From positions 454,400 to 477,675 of the forward strand of contig BFEA01000717.1 in assembly GCA_003427395.1 (NCBI GenBank): 23,276 bases of DNA, in the 5' to 3' direction. This stretch comes from Chara braunii. Its lineage: Eukaryota; Streptophyta; Charophyceae; Charales; Characeae. The notes beneath the pieces were generated by a model. The model ran no database searches and had not been told where the DNA came from. It saw only the letters and a list, made by a program, of their open reading frames with translations. The position numbers were made by a program, and so were the translations under genes. Below are positions 8,950 to 16,784 of the stretch, in pieces (the first letter of the stretch is position 1; every line of letters starts with the position of its first letter).

Positions 8950-10200
8950 TGAGATGATTGACAAGGGGTGGATCAAGCCTAGCGAATCTGAATTTGGTGC
9001 TCCTGTGTTGTTTGTTCCAAAGAAAGGAGCCAAACTCCGCATGTGCATTGACTATCGTGGTCTAAACCGCATCACAAGAAAGAATGTCTATCCATTGCCT
9101 CGAATAGATGACTTGCTTGATGCCGCAGGTGGGTGCAAGGTCTTCTCCAAGATCGATCTCAAGTCTGGCTGCCACCAGATTGAAGTCGATCCTGCAGACC
9201 AGCACAAGACTGCGTTCAAAACACGCGATGGGCTTTACGAGTTACCGTAATGCCCTTCGGTCTCACGAACGCACCCGCCACCTTCCAAAGCCTCATGGAC
9301 AAAGTCCTCCGCAAACATATTGGCCGGTTCGTGGTGGTCTACCTCGATGACATTCTAATCTTCAGCAAGTCCATGGAGGAACACCTCAAGCACCTTGAGG
9401 AAGTACTGACCATCCTCAAGAAGACACAACTCCATCTCAACTTAGAGAAATCTGAGTTTGGGAAGGATAGTGTCATCTATCTTGGGCACCGGTTGTCTGC
9501 TGCAAGCCTAGAGCCTGAAGCAACCAAGGTGGAGGTCATACGCAACTGGCCTCAACCTGTGAACATTCGCGAACTATGTTCTTTTCTTGGTCTCGTGTCA
9601 TACTATCGGAAGTTTGTGCCCCGATTCTCCATTGTTGCTCGTCCATTGTCCCGACTGACAAGTAAGAATGTCCCCTACTCTTGGGACACCGCGTGCGCGA
9701 ACGCCTTTCAATCCTTGAAGGACGTCTTGGTAAGTTACCCGGTACTCCGCATTGCAGATCCCAAACTGACATTCGTAGTTACTACGGATGCAAGTCGGTT
9801 TGGAATCGGCGTAGTGCTGCAACAAGATGACGGCAATGGCTTGCGGCCACTCGAGTACTACAGCAAACGCATGCCCAGCGTAAAGGTAGCCACTTCCACC
9901 TACATGCGCGAGCTCTATGCTTTGCGTATGGTGTTGGACCACTGTAAACACTATCTTTTGGGATGCCACTTTAAAGTCTTCTCAGATCATGAGACTCTGA
10001 AGTGGATCAAACAGCAAACTACCCTGTCCCCTACCTTGCTTCGCTGGTTCCATGAGATTGACATTTTCGATTTTGAGTTAAGACACAAGAAGGGCTGTTA
10101 TAATCGAGTCGCTGATGCATTGTCTCGCCACCTTGAGTACATGACTTGCCTTGTCAAATCCTACGACCTCCGAAAGAAACTGAAGGAGGAGCTCGTATAG
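8940..10200 (+). pseudogene. pol: pol part 2 of element 1: reverse transcriptase and RNase H
   Basis: Copies element RNA into DNA and degrades the RNA strand. RT continues in frame 2 from about 8948: [20 protein letters not shown], then motif [10 protein letters not shown] with catalytic D at 9155-9157. A one-base loss near 9238-9247 (TAA at 9248) returns it to frame 1 at MPFGLTNAPATFQSLM, followed by YLDD at 9340-9351 and the thumb (FLGLVSYYRKF). RNase H retains its acidic set: TDAS (9781-9795), the E of RELYAL (9910), the D of FSDHETL (9985) and the D of ADALSR (10114). The catalytic residues survive, so damage is limited to the two opposite frameshifts and the TAG at 10198-10200, which is probably a former CAG because the same frame continues past it. 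Confidence 0.92.
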
Positions 10201-11733
10201 CACACCGCCAAGGATCCGGAGTTGAGTTCCATCCTTGAGCGGCTACGGGCTGACCCTAGCAGTCAGCCTGATTTTCACGAGTACGGAGGTCTGATTTTTC
10301 GTCGCTACGGGAACCACGACCGTTTGTGTGTGCCCAACCATGAGCCTCTCCGCACGCACTTTCTGAATTTGGCTCATGGCCGGAGCGGGTACTTCGGTAT
10401 GGCAAAAACGTACGCAACTTTGTTGAGACAGTTTGATTGGCCTGGCATGAAGGAGACTACAGAAAAATTTGTGCCTGAATGTTAAGTTTGTCAACGAATC
10501 AAACCATGCAGACAAAAGCCGATGGGGCTACTCACACCCCTACCCATTCCCGATGGACCCGGGGAGTCCGTCTCCATCGACTTCACCAACATGGGAAAGG
10601 TAAGTAAGAGCAGCTACTCACAGGTCATGGTGATTGTTGACCGATTCTCTAAGTTCTTCAACCTGATCCCTTTGCCGCCTCACGCCCCAACAGAACTAGT
10701 GATTCGTGAGTTCCAACAAAAGTACATTCTGCAGTTCGGAACCGCGAAGACTCTTGTGAGCTTTCGGGATCCGCGCTTCATTAGTACTGAGTGGAAGGAC
10801 TTCACGTCTCAACCGGGGATCAAGCTGTGTATGACATCTGGCCGACACCTCGAAGCCAACGGTTTGGCTAAGGAGATCAACCAGACTGTGTTTCAACTTC
10901 TTCGCGCTTTGATTATCCCGGATCAGGAAACATGTGATGGAGAGTTGTATTCCGTTAAGGGGTTATACAACAACTCCGTCCACTCCGCCACCGGCATGAC
11001 ACCCAACAGGCTGCATCGCGGTTGGCAGATCCGTAATCCGCTCTTTTACTTATTCCCTGAACAACCAAATGGTTTAACACCCGGCAGGCCTGGCTTCAGG
11101 GCCAAGTATGACCGCTTGCTCAAGGTTGCAATTGCAGCCATGACCAAGCGACAACACGCCATGATCCACCATGCGAACAAGAGGCGCTGACCGTCGGACA
11201 TTCAGGCAGGAAGCTATGTCTGGGTCAAGATGTCTGAATTCTCAGAAGAAGAAGGGGTCTCTCGCAAACTTCTCCCACTTTATTACGGACCGTGGGAAGT
11301 TTTGGATGTGATTGGCGAAGACCACTTTGGGCCTTCGTACGTAGTTGATGTGCCAGCTCATCTGCGCACATACGCCGTGTTCCATGCATCGAAACTGTAC
11401 CTCCACCGTGATGCTAAAACGTTCGACTATCGCGAGGACATGATCCCTCGTGCGATCAAAGGCGGGCATGAGATAAACAGGATCAAACAGCACGTAGGGA
11501 AGGGACGCAACAGACAGTACCAGGTTTACTTCATGTATCATCCATTAGACGATTTCTACTGGATTTCCAAACATGAACTGCTACGCAGTGCACCGCGTGT
11601 TGTCAAAGCATACAAGCGACAAATCGCCACTAACGCTGTACCTAAGATCTTTGTAAGGCTCACTGCAACAAAGTACTCTAGGAACCTCTTTGCCTTGCTT
11701 GCTTACGATGCGTTTGTCGAGGACTCAGAGTGA
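10201..11733 (+). pseudogene. pol: pol part 3 of element 1: integrase with chromodomain-like tail
   Basis: Inserts element DNA into chromosomes. One frame (1) with stops at 10483-10485 (TAA) and 11188-11190 (TGA). N-terminal HHCC: LAHGRSGYFG has Tyr (10390-10392) where the second His is expected, and the TAA sits between the two Cys of C-x2-C, just before VCQRIK. Catalytic core: D in SIDF (10579-10581) and E in AKEIN (10873-10875) are present, but the middle acidic residue expected in S-D-R-D-P is Phe (10762-10764). The C-terminal part 11470-11616 resembles a chromodomain (QYQVYFMYHP, YWISKHELLRSAP), which in this branch directs integration to chromatin. The final stop at 11731 is 28 bp before the polypurine tract. 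Clearly non-functional. Confidence 0.9.
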
Positions 11734-11761
11734 GTTACTCGCTCGAAGGGACCTCGCTCTT

Positions 11762-11771
11762 GAGGGGGGGG
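11762..11771 (+). other. Polypurine tract of element 1
   Basis: GAGGGGGGGG ends 3 bases before the TGTGATGACC start of the 3' LTR, the expected position for the plus-strand DNA primer. Confidence 0.85.
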
Positions 11772-11774
11772 TAG

Positions 11775-11863
11775 TGTGATGACCCGTCCATACATGGACT
11801 GGCACACACAACTGATTTCTGAGTTTTGCCCATAGACTGAATGCCCTGCTGAGTTTCCCGCTT
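11775..11863 (+). repeat. Truncated 3' LTR of element 1 (first 89 bp)
   Basis: It aligns without gaps to 3370-3458 with three mismatches (two adjacent near base 28 of the LTR, one at CATCGACT/CATAGACT). Similarity stops abruptly after CCCGCTT. The sequence to the right reads as minus-strand gag of element 2, so this is a deletion or recombination breakpoint. Confidence 0.93.
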
Positions 11864-11867
11864 GCTA

Positions 11868-12463
11868 CTAAGTCTGTGTATGCACGCTTTCTGGAGGTAA
11901 ATCACTATCAAATGACATCATGTTAGCTGAACAGGTAGGCTCGTTAGAAGAAAACACTACCAACTCAGATGAAATCTGAGGAGCAGAACTCTCTCCTAAC
12001 GAAAGCCCACCTGGAGCGATCTCATCCTCCATGTCCTCCACTAAGGAGAGAGACCGTAGAGGCAACTCGATCAAGGCAAATGAATCATCAGGTTTTTGTA
12101 CAAGTCCCTTAGGCAGTTCACCCATGAAAGTGTGAAAATTCACATTAGTTTTTCTCTTCTTCTTTTTCTTCATCTTTTCATCATGTTTAAGGGCAAGAAG
12201 TCGCAAACCTCCAGGATGCCTGGGATCTAATTTGTTCCATGAACTATCACAAACATGACCCATTGCATCCTTCTTTACCACCCCACTCTTCACATCCTAT
12301 TCCAGTGGCTTACAATAAGTGGTAGTGTGACCTCCTTCACCACAATAATAGCAGACAAAACTCTTCCTTGGTCGCTCATCATACTTCCTCCTCTCTCTGT
12401 TCTCTTTTCCACCTTTCCCTCTCATTCTTTTTGGATCTGGAGGAATCCCCTCTCTTACCACAG

Positions 12464-12496
<33 letters not shown>

Positions 12497-13268
12497 CTTG
12501 CTGCCCTCTTCTTGCCTTTCTCATCCACAGCATGATCGGCAGGCATATAGTTAGCCATAACCCTCTGAATAATATTTTCTGCATTTAGATTGTTTCCTCT
12601 GCATAGACCATTCTCTGTCTCCCAGTCTTTGGCCAACGTACTGATCTGATCCAGTGACCACTTCTTGTGAGAGACTGTAGGCAAAGTTCTGACAATTGCA
12701 ACCATTTCATCCCATCTAAGTGGATAATGTTGAACCTGATTAAGGAATGCCTGCCTTTCAGTGTAGATAAAATTAGTCAGAAATATATAACATCTCTAAG
12801 CTTCATCCAAATATGAGATTTTTCTTGCTGTTCGGATAAAAGTCTGGAGGAAAACATTAAAAGTGTCATACTTAGCTCTTCTAATGTTGAGGAGATCCTT
12901 GGTAGTAGTTGGAACAGAGTCTTTCTCAAATTCTCTCTTCATTCTTTCCTTGATCTCTTCCCATGTAGTGGCCCCTTCCATCAATTCTTGAACAGCCAAC
13001 CGTGAGTCAGTGTCATAATAAGATAGAAGGTGCTTAAGTCGTTGCTTGTCTGTCCACCCATAATTGAGCCCAAATAATTCATATTCGTCCAAGAAATCAT
13101 TCACCTGAGGCCCTCTGAAACATGGAATCCTCTCATCTGGCCTCTTTGCTCTTGCAATGTCTGACCCTCCTTTTATAGTATCAACTCTCTCACCAGTTCC
13201 CGTATAACATCTACCAGTTCCTCCTCATTAGTCCCTGCAGAAGAACTTGGTCTCCCTCTTCCTGCCAT
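11868..13268 (-). pseudogene. gag: gag of element 2 (capsid, poly-Asp, CCHC knuckle)
   Basis: A likely start is the ATG at 13268 (MAGRGRPSSS), followed by a shift into the frame holding the capsid-like domain (ERIPCFRGPQVNDF.., YGWTDKQRLKHLLSYY, TWEEIKERMKREFEKD). A TAG at 12798-12796 interrupts it, but the same frame continues to about 12500 (AFLNQVQHYPLRWDEM). An (ATC)n tract encodes poly-Asp; the frame then changes somewhere in 12379-12500. The zinc knuckle at 12352-12311 is a complete C-x2-C-x4-H-x4-C (CYYCGEGGHTTTYC), so this nucleic-acid-binding motif is intact, unlike that of element 1. A TAG at 12299-12297 and a Lys-rich segment follow, and reading ends at TAG 11870-11868, five bases from the junction. 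The ancestral protein probably ran on into pol. Confidence 0.82.
12464..12496. repeat. (ATC)n microsatellite in gag of element 2
   Basis: Eleven TCA/ATC triplets encode a run of Asp on the minus strand. Slippage by whole triplets would keep the frame, yet the frame changes close by, in 12379-12500. Confidence 0.95.
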
Positions 13269-13336
13269 CTTGACCATAGACTCTCTGATACTCTCTTCTC
13301 TCCCTCTGTCACTTTTGTCCTTCCTTCTCTTATTTT

Positions 13337-13864
13337 TCAGTCTCTCACTCTTCTTGCCAGAGACACAGGTTCGTTTCTCTCCTCCCTTGTCTGCTCTACC
13401 CCTTGAGAATTTTGTACATAGAGGGTGTATGCAATAATAGTCTGGGTAATAATCAAAGGCAATGCAATCCTTCTCAGCCTTCCAATATAATCCTCAACCA
13501 ACTCTCTTTCACCATCTTTGCTCAAACTTCTATTATACCCCTTTACAGTACCCCGGATCATAAAGTATCGTGTTAGGTCTATGATCTCATAATCAAATTG
13601 CATTGCTCACGAACTGTTGCTGATTCTTCTGGCAAGAGAGACTCGTTCTTTAGAAGAGTGGTATGATATTCTCTCAACAGTTCCCACTTTCACCACCTTT
13701 AATAAATAACTTATCTCAGTCTGGTCAGTGACAGTTCTCAGGGCAGAATCTCTCATTTCCAAGGTAGAGAGTTTTTGGTCGGAGATCTGAAGATTTCCTT
13801 CTACCTTGACTATCATTCCTTCCAGTACAACCCCAATTGTTAGCTGTTCAACCAAGCTGGGCAT
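13337..13864 (-). pseudogene. Linker region of element 2 between module D and gag, with internal similarity
   Basis: One frame is open across 13864-13337 apart from TGA at 13609-13607. I do not recognise a domain. The two halves resemble each other: KERVSLARRI before the stop and NEPVSLARRV at the end, and QTEISYLLKVVKVGTV against YEIIDLTRYFMIRGTV. The DNA under the SLARR parts is also similar, so a small tandem duplication is likely. The second half has a hydrophobic stretch (IALPLIITQTIIAYTLYV) that could be a buried strand or weak membrane segment. It may be part of the same polyprotein as the modules. Confidence 0.5.
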
Positions 13865-13887
13865 TATTAACCATCATAGGCAACATC

Positions 13888-14382
13888 TTAAAGATAAATC
13901 TCAGGTTGGACATAATTAGGAATTTTGAACCTGTGTTCAAAAGTACTCAAAAATAGGGATTTTATCAACACAATAGAATCTTTCTCTCTTGCCCTACCAA
14001 CCTCAGCAATAGCCTCTAGCAGAGGCATCCAATCTCTTTTCTCTTCAAATCCATCAGCAATTGAGAACTCAAGGAGCCTCTCAAATTCTCTTACTCCCAC
14101 TCCCCACGTAACTTTCCTTCTTAACTTCTCTAGCCACTCTTTTGTCCGCTCAAGACTGACATATGCCCCTTTTAAATACTCCAAGTAGTCATCTTCCTCC
14201 TCTAGACAGGCAAAGGAGTAAACCCTCACATCCAAACTGTCAGAGTTCATGAATTTAACTACAGGAATATGAAATATTATGTGTCATTTCCAGCAAGTCT
14301 CATGCCTCAGGATGACAAAGGGATTATCATACCCTGTCACCTCATAAAGTTTGCCCCTCACAGTAGTTATCCTGACTACTAA
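13888..14382 (-). pseudogene. Module D of the repeated domain (element 2)
   Basis: Third copy after the PBS. The frame is open from beyond 14382 (RITTVRGKLYEVTGYDNPF), crosses a TGA at 14286-14284 and continues from an ATG at 14250. Counting from that ATG: D7-V-R, Leu26 where the other copies have Trp, a helix-like Leu/Glu/Lys stretch 33-46, KVTWGV at 46-51 and Trp74. The KVTWGV part resembles KVEWGL of module B at the same spacing. After Trp74 comes a Leu/Ala helix (MPLLEAIAEVGRAR). The function is unknown. The TGA fits a former CGA. Confidence 0.7.
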
Positions 14383-14894
14383 GAGTATTCCTCTTGGGCT
14401 CTCTTCACTTTCCATGCAAAATTTATCATGGCAAACCAATTGTCTCTCGATGGATTGATATCAGGTAAGGGAGACGCTCGAAATCCCTCAAAGACAGTAA
14501 ATCGAGTAGATCCAGTGAAGTATTTGTTTTCCCTCTCAAACCTCTCTTTCTCTTTCAGTACAACCTCTTCAGCAAATCCCCAGCATCTCCCATACACTGC
14601 ATCAACACTTCTTTTTTTTGGGACATAAATCCTCACATCATACATGTCCAGGTCTATGAAGTAAAATGTCAGTACATAGAATGGCTCCTGCTCCCATTTA
14701 CTCTCGACCATCTCATATCTGACAGTCTCATATGGGAACACCTCTTTCTTACTTAGTGCATTCAACGATTTTATGAGTCTTTCAACCTTTTCATTGCTCG
14801 GACCTGAACCTCTGCCAAATTTTGACCTTCGCTGTTCGATTTCCTCTGCTGAGATTTCCTTCGTTCTCAAGGCAATACATTTTTTTCTCGCACT
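14379..14894 (-). pseudogene. Module C of the repeated domain (element 2)
   Basis: Open from 14894 to TAG 14381-14379; no ATG is needed if it was joined to module B. Counting from codon 14870: a charged lead-in (EEIEQRR), SKKEVFPYE at 40-48, a beta-like hydrophobic strand (FYVLTFYFI), D78-V-R-I-Y-V-P-K-K, Trp97, a Glu/Lys-rich helix and Trp145, followed by FAMINFAWKVKR. SKKEVFPYE matches TTKGIFPYQ in module B. The join to B needs removal of one A from the seven-A run at about 14880-14886. Confidence 0.72.
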
Positions 14895-15450
14895 TCAGTA
14901 CCATGTTGATAATTGGTAACCAGTTGCTCCCGTCACAATAGCTGTCCGGAATAGGAGGATTAGAAATTGTCTCATACGTTACTTGCATTAATCCCCATTC
15001 CACTTTCTTCCTCTGCTTGATTAACTTTGTCTTCTCATCGTAAAGAGATTGGATTGCAATTCCCCACAACTTGTTAAAGGCCTCACCATCATCACAGTCT
15101 CCCTTCTTGACATAAGGACGGATATCATAGATATCTCCCTCCAAGAAACGAGTCAGTACTACGCTGATGGCCGAATTACCAGAACGGTAAACCCAACAAT
15201 GCTCATACTGATAGGGGAATATCCCCTTAGTGGTTACTTTTGAGAGTTCTCTTAATGCATCAGTAATTAGCATTCTTGATGAAGTCTCTGAGCTTCTGAC
15301 TCTTTCCTTCCCTTCTTAGTATTTTAAGAACATCATAGGCTCATGAGGCATACCTGAGATCAAGCCTGATTCTCCCCAGTCAGTAATATCAATCGCCTTC
15401 TCCGGTCCAGTGTAGTACCTCACACAAGGAAAGATAGGACTCAGCAATTA
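14791..15450 (-). pseudogene. Module B of the repeated domain plus N-terminal region (element 2)
   Basis: First copy after the PBS. The frame opens near 15450 with protein-like sequence (VRYYTGPEKAIDITDWGES), is cut by TAA at 15318-15316, and continues from an ATG at 15273. From that ATG: TTKGIFPYQY at 14-23, EGDIYDIRPYVKKG at 45-58 (D50-I-R), Trp70, helix-like SLYDEKTKLIKQRKK, KVEWGL at 90-95, then DGSNW with Trp118 and LPIINMVLK. The true module ends near the KCEKK codons (about 14880); the rest to 14791 is out-of-frame run-on. Position 150-330 nt after the PBS and before gag marks it as an element-encoded protein. No catalytic motif is recognised. Confidence 0.75.
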
Positions 15451-15595
15451 GGCTTTTTAAGAGAATAATGACTCAAGGAAAGATTGCAAAATCACTCTGA
15501 AAAATTCAGAAATTGTCAACAGTCCTCAAGGCCTAATAAAAAGCTCAGAACTATTTGCTGACCCAGACTCGTTCTGGACACGAAAATTTTTCATG

Positions 15596-15613
15596 TCCCC
15601 GGCAACAGCGCCA
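15596..15613 (-). other. Primer-binding site, tRNA-Asp type
   Basis: The minus strand reads TGGCGCTGTTGCCGGGGA, complementary to the 3' end of plant tRNA-Asp (..TCCCCGGCAACGGCGCCA) over 18 bases with one mismatch. This site is common in plant Ty3/Gypsy elements. It fixes the orientation of element 2 and places the modules inside it. Confidence 0.85.
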
Positions 15614-15620
15614 TTTTTAT

Positions 15621-16200
15621 TGCACTTTTTCCTGTCGGGCCGCTTCAGGCGACCGGAAAGCCAACAGACTGTCACGCAGGATTTTGGATGCTGTCTTGCA
15701 ATAAATGAAATAAATTAAATAAAGCAAATCCCTTCCTGTTGTGTGCGTCCAGCTTCGAGCGAGACCCTTCAATTGCGGTCTTCGCCGGTCCCCGGTCTTA
15801 GGAATCTTTTGTTTTGATTCGGAACAGCAAAGAATCATGCAAATAATGATCATAGAATTATGGTGTGTCATGCATGCATCAATATGACCGATTTTCTAAT
15901 TTTGAGAATTGTGACTGAACCATCAAAGAATGCATTAATCAAGCAAGGCAACATAAAGAAGCAAGTGTGACTGACTCGAGCAATGACAAAATTAAATGAG
16001 GGAAGAATGAGAACTCATAATAGTCTCAGAGAGTACACGTGTAGGAAGCATGGTCGGCACCAGTCAAGAGTCCTCACTCATCCCTCAAAGTCTCATACTC
16101 AATCTCTCATTTTGTTGTGCTCTTTTTATGCCTCGAGCCACGTCTCCGTACTCCCTGAGTCTGTGGTTTCTGAATGTAGAGCCACCTGAAACCTGCAAGT
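15621..16200 (-). repeat. Possible 5' LTR of element 2
   Basis: On the minus strand a terminal ..AAAAAGTGCA ends at 15621, 7 nt before the PBS. CATAAAAAGAG (TATA-like, 16122-16129) lies upstream. A TG at 16200 (TGCAGGTTTCAGG) is one possible start, giving about 580 bp, but no second LTR is present to confirm it. A much longer LTR extending past module A cannot be excluded. The interval holds no convincing ORF. Confidence 0.4.
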
Positions 16201-16211
16201 TCTGAGCACTT

Positions 16212-16763
16212 TCATCCAAGTCCCATGATACGGAAATCAACCATAGCACAAAACTCCTCCCATAGTGTAGGGAGATATGGCTGAGAAAAGATCCCCCGTC
16301 TGAGATGCAGGAATTCAGGAGGCTCTGTCACTGCTCTGTAGTCAATCACTGCAGGTGAAATGTACCTCTTGGCCAGCTCCACCAGTTCACCCCAATAAGA
16401 GCCGTCAGTGAGGGTGAAAGGTACTAGAGGCCTGGGGAAGTCCGTATAAAGCTTGGGTCCAAAGTTGCGAATTAGCTTGGCACCATTCTCGTCAAACTCT
16501 CTCTCTCTCTCTTCAAGGTACCCGGCGGCAACGACCCAGACGGAATCAAAATGCTCATGGGTCTCTTTGCCTTTCTTCACATACGATCTCAGGTCATGAA
16601 TAGTTCCGTCAGCAAACTCAGTATGAACCACAAAAATGGACAGTTCATCTCGTCTAAAACCTGTTGCGCCGACGTACCGATATCGGAAAGCTTCCTTAGA
16701 GGCAATCCTGTTGAGTCTGACCAGAACAGACTCATTGACTAGAAAAGTTTGAACAACACTCAT
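16212..16763 (-). CDS. Module A: intact 183-aa protein of unknown family
   Basis: ATG at 16763 to TGA at 16214-16212 with no break; the frame is also open a little upstream, so a longer N terminus is possible. Same domain as modules B-D: EAFRYRY at 24-30, a strand-like LSIFVV at 41-46, TIHDLRSYVKKG at 54-65 (D57-L-R), Trp76, a Glu/Arg helix (YLEEREREF), TDGSYW with Trp124 and LVELAKRY. YVKKG is identical in module B. Residues 135-183 form an extra tail with YLPTLWEEFCAMVDF, faintly echoing the segment after Trp124. No signal peptide, membrane segment or catalytic motif is seen. It lies on the far side of the PBS, so it is either a separate gene, part of another element, or inside a long LTR. 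Its lack of stops contrasts with the decayed B-D. Confidence 0.65.
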   Translation of the reverse strand: MSVVQTFLVNESVLVRLNRIASKEAFRYRYVGATGFRRDELSIFVVHTEFADGTIHDLRSYVKKGKETHEHFDSVWVVAAGYLEEREREFDENGAKLIRNFGPKLYTDFPRPLVPFTLTDGSYWGELVELAKRYISPAVIDYRAVTEPPEFLHLRRGIFSQPYLPTLWEEFCAMVDFRIMGLG

Positions 16764-16784
16764 GTGAAAGGCGTCCTGTTGCAA

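Larger units (their letters stand above)
3370..11863 (+). mobile_element. Element 1: decayed Ty3/Gypsy chromovirus, 3' LTR truncated
   Basis: In order: LTR, initiator-Met-type PBS, long leader, gag with a CCHC remnant, protease, RT (YLDD), RNase H, integrase, chromodomain-like tail, polypurine tract and the first 89 bp of the 3' LTR. The RT-before-integrase order and the C-terminal chromodomain place it in Ty3/Gypsy, chromovirus branch. The overlapping LTR parts differ at 3 of 89 positions. Frameshifts and in-frame stops in gag and pol, plus loss of most of the 3' LTR, make it non-autonomous. The right end is a broken junction with element 2 rather than a normal insertion end, so no target-site duplication can be tested. 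Confidence 0.93.
11864..16200 (-). mobile_element. Element 2: 3'-truncated LTR retrotransposon carrying extra protein modules
   Basis: On the minus strand, from right to left: possible LTR, tRNA-Asp PBS (15613-15596), short leader, modules B, C and D, a linker, gag with a zinc knuckle, then the break at 11863. Protease, RT and integrase are not in the window, so the superfamily is inferred (Ty3/Gypsy-like from gag plus PBS). Frames change between B and C, between C and D, before the linker and within gag. The right limit is approximate because no second LTR is available. Confidence 0.7.

Noticed and set aside
10597-10606. Splice donor-like AAGGTAAGTA in integrase
   Set aside because: It lies in continuous coding sequence (GKVSKSSYS) with no matching acceptor needed.
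12255-12554. Plus-strand ORF with a poly-His run
   Set aside because: Antisense shadow of gag of element 2; the His run is the complement of the poly-Asp tract.
16212-16784. Assigning module A to a known enzyme or binding family
   Set aside because: No catalytic triad, zinc site, chromodomain, RNase H or RT motif could be matched, so it is left as unknown.
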